From an uncultured Collinsella sp. (lineage in GTDB: Bacteria; Actinomycetota; Coriobacteriia; Coriobacteriales; Coriobacteriaceae): 5,634 nt of DNA. Of the stretch, positions 1-5,634 are shown piece by piece. Each line of letters opens with the position of its first letter. Position 1 is the first letter of the stretch. The notes beneath the pieces were generated by a model. That model did no database searches. It saw nothing but the letters and a program-made list of their open reading frames with translations, and was not told the DNA's origin. Position numbers and translations under genes: made by a program. The stretch spans positions 1 through 5,634 of the forward strand of contig USBX01000072.1 in assembly GCA_900552995.1 (NCBI GenBank), given 5' to 3'.

Positions 1-32
1 CGTCGGCAGCGTCAGATGTGTATAAGAGACAG
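1..32 (+). other. Nextera/Tn5 read-1 adapter (artefact)
   Basis: These bases match the Nextera read-1 adapter minus its first T. The 19-base Tn5 mosaic end (AGATGTGTATAAGAGACAG) occupies 14-32. This is library DNA, not genome. Read on the minus strand it adds the peptide LSLIHI and a TGA stop to the truncated DAHP synthase. Read on the plus strand it gives a false MYKRQ start. Biological sequence begins at 33. Confidence 0.98.
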
Positions 33-800
33 GGCATAGCCGGCGCGCTCTGTATAGCGCTCGGCCAGGCGCTCCAGGTGCTCGTAGTGGTAATTGGGGT
101 AGGTGCGCCCATCGAGGCCGATGTAGCCGCGCATGACGGCGTGCGCGAGCGGGTTGCCATCGCACTCGACCTCCCAGTTGCGGAAGATGAAGCTCTGGTG
201 CGCCTGCGCGGCGTAAATAGAGTTGAGCATGACGGTGGTGGAACCGGCGGTGGGGTTCTTCATGCCCACGGGCACCGAAATGCCGCTCGACACCAGGCGG
301 TGCTCCTGGTTTTCGACCGAGCGTGCACCCACGGCAACGTAGCTCAGCAGGTCGACGAGGTACTGGTAGTTGGACGGGTAGAGCATCTCATCGGCGGTAA
401 AGAAGCCGGTCTCCTCGATGACGCGCAGGTGCATGTGGCGGATTGCCTTGACGCCTTCGAGCAGGTCATCGGGCGCCTCGGGGTCGGGGTTGTGCAGCAG
501 GCCCTTGTAGCCGGTGCCCTTGGTGCGCGGCTTGTTGGTGTAGACGCGCGGAATGATGATGAGCTTGTCCTTGACCTCCTCGGCGGTCTTGGCCAGTCGG
601 TTCATGTACTCTAGCACCGAATCCTCGCGGTCGGCAGAGCACGGGCCGATGATGAGCACCTTGCGCGCGTCCTCGCCAGTAAAGACCTTGGCGACCTCGG
701 CGTCAAATGCCTGCTTCTTGGCAGTAAGCTCGGCGGAAAGCGGCATTTCCTCGCGGATCTCCATAGGGATCGGCAGCCTGCGTTTGAATTCCATGGCCAT
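33..800 (-). CDS. aroF: DAHP synthase, class I (3-deoxy-7-phosphoheptulonate synthase), C-terminally truncated by contig end
   Basis: The enzyme condenses phosphoenolpyruvate and erythrose 4-phosphate to DAHP, the first step of the shikimate pathway, in the cytoplasm. 256 genuine codons are present. The frame then runs into adapter (LSLIHI, stop at 12-14), so roughly the last 90 residues of a normal ~350-residue AroF/G/H-type enzyme are missing, including the later metal ligands. Visible family motifs are GPCS at 52-55 (Cys54 is the expected metal ligand), NKPRTKGTGYKGL at 89-101 (substrate-binding Lys/Arg), GARSVENQEHR at 158-168 and PVGMKNPTAGS at 177-187. The ATG at 798-800 lies 5 bases from a GAGGAGG site; a second ATG two codons on (792-794) has 11-base spacing and is possible. 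The gene has its own promoter behind the exporter terminator. The family is certain. The symbol is approximate because aroF/aroG/aroH paralogues, and their feedback amino acid, cannot be told apart here. Confidence 0.95.
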
Positions 801-805
801 AGGGG

Positions 806-812
806 CCTCCTC
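806..812 (-). promoter_or_regulatory. Ribosome binding site of DAHP synthase
   Basis: The minus strand reads GAGGAGG followed by 5 bases (CCCCT) and ATG. It is a near-perfect anti-Shine-Dalgarno match and supports translation starting at 800, or at the nearby second ATG at 794. Confidence 0.8.
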
Positions 813-844
813 AATCTATAGAAAGAGCAATAAGCGTATTGTCG

Positions 845-857
845 AATGCCCGGCATT
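845..857. promoter_or_regulatory. Short dyad over the -10/start region, possible operator
   Basis: AATGCC-C-GGCATT is a perfect 6-base inverted repeat around one central base. It overlaps the proposed -10 box and expected transcription start of DAHP synthase, where a repressor would act. A 13-base dyad can arise by chance in GC-rich DNA. No known operator (TyrR, TrpR) is recognised. Confidence 0.25.
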
Positions 858-883
858 ATCCGCTGTCGCACGCTAAAGTGCAA
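855..883 (-). promoter_or_regulatory. Putative sigma-70-type promoter for DAHP synthase
   Basis: On the minus strand the -35 box is TTGCAC (878-883), followed by a 17-base spacer and the -10 box GATAAT (855-860). The -10 matches consensus at 5 of 6 positions; the -35 matches only its TTG half. Transcription would start near 848 and give a leader of about 48 bases before the ATG at 800. The optimal spacing and the position between the terminator and the RBS support it. Confidence 0.45.
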
Positions 884-886
884 GCG

Positions 887-911
887 AAACCTGCCGAAAA
901 GGGACAGGTTT
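887..911. repeat. Inverted repeat upstream of the -35 box
   Basis: AAACCTG (887-893) and CAGGTTT (905-911) are perfect inverted arms around an 11-base loop, with possible further CC/GG pairing across a bulged A. The dyad sits just upstream of the proposed -35, centred about 50 bases before the expected start, so it could be a regulator site. On the plus strand it is followed by the T-rich ATTTTG, but no plus-strand gene precedes it, so I do not call it a terminator. Confidence 0.4.
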
Positions 912-963
912 ATTTTGATCGGTTTTATCTGGGGAGATGTCGGCGCTCGCCGGAAGGGGAGGG

Positions 964-982
964 CCAGCGTACGGCACGCTGG
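964..982. repeat. Perfect 7-bp stem-loop
   Basis: CCAGCGT (964-970) and ACGCTGG (976-982) flank the loop ACGGC. The stem is GC-rich but no T run follows on either strand, so it is not a standard terminator. It lies between the inverted-repeat element and the DAHP synthase promoter. Its function is unknown. Confidence 0.4.
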
Positions 983-1006
983 AGCAAGTTGGATCTTCTG
1001 CGGCAT

Positions 1007-1042
1007 ACCCCGTGGACAAAAAATGGCAAATATGAGTACTGT
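1007..1042 (+). repeat. Left arm of the 36-base inverted repeat
   Basis: The arm begins ACCCCGTGGAC, has a run of six A, and ends with AATATGAGTACTGT, which includes the palindrome AGTACT. It is the exact inverted copy of 1211-1246. Confidence 0.9.
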
Positions 1043-1210
1043 TGCTATCTTAGTATCATATCGACCTTATAAGATATTAGACACAACAGTAAATATGTTC
1101 ATTAACGTTGGCACGCAGAAGCATGCTACCGGGCGTTTTGATCAATTTGAAGGCATATCTAGGCCGCAAAGACGTCGTTTGGGGCAGTTTTGGCTGTTAC
1201 TAAAAAGGTG

Positions 1211-1246
1211 ACAGTACTCATATTTGCCATTTTTTGTCCACGGGGT
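1211..1246 (-). repeat. Right arm of the 36-base inverted repeat
   Basis: On the plus strand the arm begins ACAGTACTCATATT, has a run of six T, and ends GTCCACGGGGT. It is the exact inverted copy of 1007-1042. The sequences just inside and outside the two arms diverge at once. Confidence 0.9.
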
Positions 1247-1302
1247 CTGGATGGCGCCGTCAATCAGGTCTCAGGGGAGGCGCTTCGAGGCCCAAAGGAC
1301 AC

Positions 1303-1341
1303 AAAACGGGGGCGCAGGTTGTCCTGCGCCCCCGTTTTTTT
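1303..1341. terminator. Strong intrinsic terminator, probably bidirectional, ending the ABC exporter operon
   Basis: A perfect 16-bp stem (1303-1318 with 1323-1338) closes the tetraloop TTGT. The core CGGGGGCGCAGG is extremely GC-rich. The stem ends in A-T pairs, giving seven T on the plus strand (1335-1341) and four T on the minus strand. It lies about 30 bases after the stop codon of the downstream ABC gene, so it should end that minus-strand transcript and insulate DAHP synthase. The better T tract faces plus, although no plus-strand gene is seen. Confidence 0.85.
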
Positions 1342-1367
1342 GGTATTGCTGCTGTTTGCCGCCGGTT

Positions 1368-3224
1368 TTACGCCGCCTCGTCGAACTGCGAGTTATACAG
1401 ATCGGCGTAGAAGCCGCCCCGGGCGAGCAGCTCGTCGTGCGTGCCCTTCTCGACGATGTCGCCGTCGCGAATTACCAAGATCACGTCGGCGTTGCGGATC
1501 GTGGACAGGCGGTGCGCGATGACAAAGCTCGTGCGGCCCTGCATCAGCGCATCCATGGCGCGCTGGATGAGCTCCTCGGTGCGGGTATCGACGTTGGAGG
1601 TCGCCTCGTCCAGAATCAGCGCCGGACGGTCGGCCAAAATGGCGCGGGCGATGGTCACGAGTTGGCGCTGGCCCTGTGAGAGGTTGGTGCCCTCCTCATT
1701 GATCATAAAGTCGTAGCCGCCGGCGAGCGTATGGATAAAGTGGTCGCAGCGTGCGGCGCGTGCGGCGGTCTCGACCTCGGCGTCGGTCGCATCGGGGCGT
1801 CCGTAGCGGATGTTCTCGCGGATGGTGCCGTTAAACAGCCAGGTATCCTGCAGCACCATGGCAAACTCGCCGCGCAGTGCCGCGCGGTCCCAGTCGCGCA
1901 CGTCGACGCCCTCGACGCGCAGCGAACCGCCGTCCACGTCGTAGAAGCGCTGCAGCAACTTAATGAGCGTGGTCTTGCCGGCGCCGGTGGGGCCGACGAT
2001 GGCGATGGTCTGGCCGGGCTTGGCCTCGCAGCTAAAGTCGTGGATGATGGTCTTGTCGGGCGTGTAGCCAAACTTGACATGGTCAAACTCCACGTGACCG
2101 GGGCGCTTTTCGGGAATCTGCGCGTCGGCCTTCTGCTCCTCCTCGGGCGCGGCTAGGAACTCAAAGACGCGTTCGGTGGCGGCTGCCATCGACTGCATCG
2201 TGTTGCTCACGTTGCCCAGCTGCTGCACGGGCTGCGTAAAGTTGCGCACGTACTGAATGAAGCTCTGGATGTCGCCGGGCGTGGCATTGCCGGTCAGCGC
2301 GAGCTGCGCACCCACCACGACGACGCCCACGTAACCCATGTTACCCACCAAGCTCATAAGCGGCATCATCAGGCCCGACAGGAACTGCGAACGCCAGCCA
2401 CTAATAAACAGGCGATCGTTTTGACGGTCGAACTCCTCGATCGAGGCCTCGGCGCGGTCGAACACCTGAATGACGTTCTGGCCGGCAAAGTCCTCCTCGA
2501 TGATGCCGTTGACGGTGCCCAAAACCTGCTGCTGCTCGCGGAAGTACGGCTGCGAGAAGTGAATCATCACGGTCAGGATAATCGCGGCGGCCGGCAGTGT
2601 GAGCACGGTGACGCCGGTAAGCGGCAGACTGATCGACAGCATCATGACGAGCACGCCGATAATCTGCGTGACAGACGTGATGAGCTGCGTCACGCTCTGG
2701 TTGAGCGACTGACCCAGCGTGTCGACGTCGTTGGTGATGCGACTGAGTACGTCGCCCTTGCTGTGGCCGTTGAAGTAACTCATCGGAACGACGGCGATCT
2801 TGGCGGCGATCTCCTTGCGCATGCGATAACAAATCTTTTGCGTGACGCCGGTCATGAGCCAGCCTTGGATCAGGCTGCAGGCAGAGCTCGCCAGATACAG
2901 ACAGAGCAAAAAGCCGAGCGTCTTGGCGATCCAGGCAAAGTCGACATCGCCGGTGCCGTTGACCTTGGCAACCAAGCCCTCGAACAGCTTAGTCGTAACC
3001 TGGCCGAGCACCTTGGGCCCCACAATGTTAAAGATGACCGAGCACACGGCAAAGGCGACGGCGGCAAACACGGCAATCTTGTGCTGGCCGATATAGCCGA
3101 GCAGCTGCCTCATGGTGCCCTTAAAGTCCTTGGCCTTTTCGCCACGGCGCATGCCACCCATGCGGCCCATGGGACCACGCTGGCGGGTGGGCTTGGGAAT
3201 CTGAGTCTTGGTCTCGTCTGCCAT
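1368..3224 (-). CDS. ABC exporter half-transporter with the catalytically competent NBD (LmrD/TM288-like)
   Basis: This 618-residue protein is a fused membrane and ATPase half-transporter of the multidrug/lipid exporter superfamily. The N-terminus (1-35) is a basic, Gly/Met/Arg-rich cytoplasmic tail. Hydrophobic segments lie near 48-71, 100-121, 180-221 (two) and 284-308, with the sixth near 316-335. The NBD follows from about 375: Walker A GPTGAGKTT 411-419, Q-loop Gln459, signature LSQGQ 515-519, Walker B LILDE with Asp539 and catalytic Glu540, and H-loop His571. The canonical Glu and His mean this subunit supplies the Walker motifs of the active site. Its signature has Gln for the first Gly and would face the partner's degenerate site. 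The start ATG overlaps the upstream stop (TAATG) and has AAGGAGG 9 bases before it. Length and motifs are complete. The family is certain; the substrate is unknown. Confidence 0.96.
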   Translation of the reverse strand: MADETKTQIPKPTRQRGPMGRMGGMRRGEKAKDFKGTMRQLLGYIGQHKIAVFAAVAFAVCSVIFNIVGPKVLGQVTTKLFEGLVAKVNGTGDVDFAWIAKTLGFLLCLYLASSACSLIQGWLMTGVTQKICYRMRKEIAAKIAVVPMSYFNGHSKGDVLSRITNDVDTLGQSLNQSVTQLITSVTQIIGVLVMMLSISLPLTGVTVLTLPAAAIILTVMIHFSQPYFREQQQVLGTVNGIIEEDFAGQNVIQVFDRAEASIEEFDRQNDRLFISGWRSQFLSGLMMPLMSLVGNMGYVGVVVVGAQLALTGNATPGDIQSFIQYVRNFTQPVQQLGNVSNTMQSMAAATERVFEFLAAPEEEQKADAQIPEKRPGHVEFDHVKFGYTPDKTIIHDFSCEAKPGQTIAIVGPTGAGKTTLIKLLQRFYDVDGGSLRVEGVDVRDWDRAALRGEFAMVLQDTWLFNGTIRENIRYGRPDATDAEVETAARAARCDHFIHTLAGGYDFMINEEGTNLSQGQRQLVTIARAILADRPALILDEATSNVDTRTEELIQRAMDALMQGRTSFVIAHRLSTIRNADVILVIRDGDIVEKGTHDELLARGGFYADLYNSQFDEAA

Positions 3225-5586
3225 TAGCGCTCGCCTCCTTCCATGACGGCTGCAATTTCTTCTTGGGTAAGCCCCAGCTCCTCGGCGGAAAGCTGCGACT
3301 GTGCAATCTCCAGGTACGCCGGGCAGCCGTGCAGCAGCTCCTCGTGCGTGCCGGTGCCCACTACGTGACCGTCGTCGAGCACGATGATCTGGTCGGCGTG
3401 CATGATGGTCGCGATGCGCTGGGCCACGACCACGAGTGCGGCGTCGGTAACGTTTTTGGCCAGCTCCTCGCGCAGGCGCGCGTCGGTCTTGTAGTCGAGG
3501 GCGCTAAACGAGTCATCGAACACCACGACCTCGGGCTTTTTGGCCAACGCGCGGGCAATGGCCAGGCGTTGGCGCTGACCACCCGAAACATTGGAGCCGC
3601 CCTGGCTGATGGGGGAGTCGTAGCCGCCCTCGCGCTCGGCGATAAAGTCCTCGGCCTGGGCGATGCGTGCCGCCTGGCGCATATCATCATCGCTCACCAT
3701 GTCGCCGGCAAACTTGAGGTTGCTCGCGACGGTGCCCGAGAACAGGCGACCCTGCTGCGGGATGTAACCAATGCGGTGGCGCAGCTCGGAAAGGGTCATG
3801 TCGCGCACGTCGATGCCGTCGAGCGAAATGCTGCCGCCCGTGACGTCGTACAGGCGCGGAATCAGCTGCACGAGCGTGGACTTGCCCGAGCCCGTGGAGC
3901 CAATGATGCCGAGCATCTGGCCGGCATGCGTGGTGAAGTTCACGCCGCTGATGACGTCGGCGCGGGCATCGGGATACTGGAAGCTCACGTCGCGGAAGGT
4001 GAGCTCACCGCGCGGCGCGCTGGCCGCGGGCAGTTTGGGCGAGGCAGGGTCGTTGATGCTCGTGGGGCAGGTGATGACCTCTTCCACGCGCTCGGCTGCG
4101 ACCTCGGCGCGGGGCAGGATGACCGAAACCATGGTGAGGATCATAAACGCCATGACGATCTGCATGGTGTAGGAGATGAACGCCATCATGTTGCCGACCT
4201 GCATCACGCCGTCAGACACGCCCTGCGCGCCAAACCAGACGATAAGCACGGTGATGCAGTTCATAACGAGCATCATGAGCGGCATCATAAAGCTCATGGC
4301 GCGGTTGGTGTAGAGCTGCGTGGTCATAAGGTCGAGGGACGCCTGGTCAAAGCGCTCAAGCTCATGCTCCTCGCGGTTGAACGAACGGATAGGCATAAGG
4401 CCGTCGAGCAGCTCGCGGGCGGTAAGGTTCACGCGGTCCACAAAGCTCTGCATCTTTTTGAACTTGGGCATGGTGAGGCCCATAAGCACGCCGACGACGG
4501 CCGAGACCGCGATGATGGCCACGGCGATGGTCCACTCCAGGCCGGTGTGGTTGGCCAGGACGCGCATGACGGCGACGATGCCCATGACGGGCGCCATGAG
4601 GCACATGCGGATAAACAGGGTTGCGGCCATCTGGATCTGCTGAATGTCGTTGGTGCAGCGAGTGATGAGCGAGGCCTGGCTAAACTTGCCCACCTCGGCT
4701 GGCGAGAAGTGCATGACCTTGTTGAAGGTCTCGCGGCGCAGGTCGCGTGCGATGGAACAGGCGGTGCGCGAGGCCACGGCGCCGGTTAGGATGGTGGCGA
4801 CCAGTGAGATCAGGCACAGACCAAACATCGTGGTCGCCATGCGGCCCAGGTAGGCGTTCTGCACGTCGGCGGGGTCGATGCCCTGTGCCTTGTACTCGTC
4901 CTGTACATAGCTCACGGCGCGCTGGGTGACGATGGAGCCCGACATGGAGCCCATTTTGTCCGCCATTTGGTTGGCGCCCTCGACGAGCTTGCTTTGGTCT
5001 ACCAGACCGCCCTCGACACCTAGGCGCAGACTCTTCATGGTGATCTTGCCGCCGTCGGCATCAATCTGCTTTTGCATGTTTTGCGCCGCTGTGGCCTTCT
5101 GCTGCATCTCGGCGAGCTGCTCGGGCGTCATTGCCGCCATCTGCTCGGGGGTGGGCATGGCCTGGGCGCCGCCGCCATTGCTTGCCTCGGTGGATGCGCC
5201 GGTCATGTCGCCCATGGAGCTGGCGTCGATGCCCTGGTTGAGAGAAAGGACGACGGTCTCGGGCAGGCTCATAATGTCGGCAATCTTGCCGCCATCGGCA
5301 CGCTCTTCCTCGGTGCCCTTGTACGTTCGAATGCCTTTTTTGTCAGCCTTGCTAAACACGGCCTCCACAGCTTTGGCGTCCTTGGTGCTCATAAAGAGCT
5401 CAAGGTCATCGAGTGATTCGGCACGAATGGTGTCGGGCACGGGCGAGGCGATGCCGCCTTGCTGTACGCCCACGTCGACGATGTCGCTCATGTAGGTAGG
5501 CAGTGCCAGATCGGCGTTGCAGCTGATTACGATAAGTACGATAGCTGTGAACAGTGCCAGGACATGCTTTTTAAAGAGCTTGAGAA
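3224..5586 (-). CDS. ABC exporter half-transporter with degenerate NBD (LmrC/TM287-like), N-terminus cut by contig end
   Basis: The frame is open from the adapter junction: 31 codons lie before the first ATG (5489-5491), giving at least 786 residues. They read LKLFKKHVLALF, then a hydrophobic stretch, then ADLALPTYMSDIVDVGVQ, i.e. TM1 and the following conserved loop. The ATG also lacks a Shine-Dalgarno site, so it is internal and the true start is beyond the window, probably by very few codons. Numbering from that Met: an extracytoplasmic insertion spans about 10-215, further TM segments lie near 219-240, 293-312, 321-341, 400-421 and 431-460, and the NBD begins near 495. It has Walker A GSTGSGKST 531-539, Q-loop Gln579, signature VSGGQ 635-639, Walker B VVVFDD with Asp660 where catalytic Glu is usual, and Gln691 replacing the H-loop His. 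These substitutions are known from the non-catalytic half of heterodimeric exporters, so its partner should be the next gene. Substrate unknown. Confidence 0.95.
3234..3240 (-). promoter_or_regulatory. RBS of the downstream ABC gene, inside the end of the upstream gene
   Basis: AAGGAGG on the minus strand lies 9 bases before the ATG at 3222-3224 and within the last codons of the upstream subunit. With the one-base TAATG overlap it indicates translational coupling, which would favour matched amounts of the two subunits. Confidence 0.8.
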
Positions 5587-5634
5587 CTGTCTCTTATACA
5601 CATCTCCGAGCCCACGAGACACTCGCTAATCTCG
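5587..5634 (+). other. Nextera/Tn5 i7 adapter with index (artefact)
   Basis: The Tn5 mosaic end CTGTCTCTTATACACATCT is at 5587-5605, followed by CCGAGCCCACGAGAC (5606-5620), an 8-base index ACTCGCTA (5621-5628) and ATCTCG (5629-5634), the start of the P7 sequence. This is library DNA. On the minus strand it brings an in-frame TAA just before the ABC gene, hiding that gene's true upstream extension. Confidence 0.98.

Larger units (their letters stand above)
1007..1246. repeat. 240-base AT-rich element bounded by perfect 36-base inverted repeats (MITE-like)
   Basis: The ends are identical in inverted orientation: 1007-1042 equals the reverse complement of 1211-1246 with no mismatch, and pairing stops at both edges. 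The 168-base spacer (1043-1210) and much of the arms are clearly richer in A+T than the genes around them. The spacer has no open frame that looks like a protein but contains short palindromes such as CTTATAAG and TTGATCAA. The structure fits a non-autonomous element mobilised in trans, or a dispersed intergenic repeat. Against a classical MITE, I see no target-site duplication at the edges (left flank TGCGGCAT, right flank CTGGATGG). The repeat structure is directly visible; the mobile nature is inferred. Confidence 0.6.
801..1367. other. Intergenic region between DAHP synthase and the ABC exporter operon
   Basis: No credible gene is seen in these 567 bases. They hold, from left to right, the DAHP synthase RBS, promoter and dyads (806-911), a small stem-loop (964-982), the AT-rich inverted-repeat element (1007-1246) and the exporter terminator (1303-1341). 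Bases 912-963, 983-1006 and 1247-1302 show nothing I can name. Plus-strand open frames here run through the repeat arms and resemble no family I recognise. I find no T-box, riboswitch or leader peptide. Confidence 0.7.

Noticed and set aside
18..614. Plus-strand open frame starting MYKRQ opposite DAHP synthase
   Set aside because: Its start codon lies in the adapter and the rest is the antisense shadow of a clear DAHP synthase.
814..820. TATAGAT on the minus strand as an alternative -10 box for DAHP synthase
   Set aside because: A start from it would fall within the RBS, and no good -35 lies 16-18 bases upstream.
801..1000. T-box, riboswitch or leader-peptide attenuator upstream of DAHP synthase
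   Set aside because: There is no T-box core sequence, no aromatic-codon-rich short frame and no terminator/antiterminator pair before the ATG on the minus strand.
846..1211. Plus-strand open frames (also 839-1072) in the intergenic region
   Set aside because: They start inside the opposing promoter, run through the inverted-repeat arm, lack a convincing RBS and resemble no protein family.
995..1258. Target-site duplication around the inverted-repeat element
   Set aside because: The flanks just outside the arms share no direct repeat of useful length.
3263..4789. Long 508-codon plus-strand open frame rich in His, Asp, Gly and Ala
   Set aside because: It is wholly antisense to the conserved ABC gene; its composition is the usual shadow of GC-rich codons on the other strand.
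33..5586. CRISPR array, tRNA, rRNA, integrase, transposase or defence gene
   Set aside because: No spaced direct repeats, tRNA-like cloverleaf or such protein motifs were seen in either strand.

Overview
Organism and nature of the fragment: this is a GC-rich bacterial fragment with strong GGAGG-type ribosome binding sites and tightly packed genes, all read from the minus strand. The protein families and style fit a high-GC gut Actinomycetota of the Coriobacteriia, with a Collinsella-like organism as my best guess. That taxon is inferred from overall resemblance, not from a marker gene. Both ends are sequencing-library artefact: bases 1-32 and 5587-5634 are Nextera/Tn5 adapter, the second followed by an 8-base index and the start of the P7 sequence. 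The biological DNA is 33-5586. || Layout: 33-800 (minus) is a DAHP synthase, the first enzyme of aromatic amino acid synthesis, cut off at its C-terminus by the left adapter. 801-1367 is a 567-base intergenic region holding the DAHP synthase promoter and RBS, several small dyads, an AT-rich 240-base element bounded by perfect 36-base inverted repeats, and a strong stem-loop terminator. 1368-3224 and 3224-5586 (both minus) are two ABC exporter half-transporters overlapping by one base (TAATG). The upstream one is cut off at its N-terminus by the right adapter, and its apparent ATG at 5491 is internal. || How the genes work together: the ABC pair looks like a heterodimeric exporter of the TM287/288 or LmrCD type. 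The upstream subunit has Asp in place of the catalytic Glu after Walker B, Gln in place of the H-loop His, and an insertion of about 200 residues between TM1 and TM2. The downstream subunit has the canonical Glu and His but an LSQGQ signature. Together they give one active and one degenerate ATP site. The substrate cannot be told from the sequence. DAHP synthase is a separate transcription unit behind the terminator, with no evident functional link to the exporter. || Most worth a second look: the inverted-repeat (MITE-like) element, the correct reading of the two truncated genes, and the large extracytoplasmic insertion. I do not see a clear new multi-gene system here.
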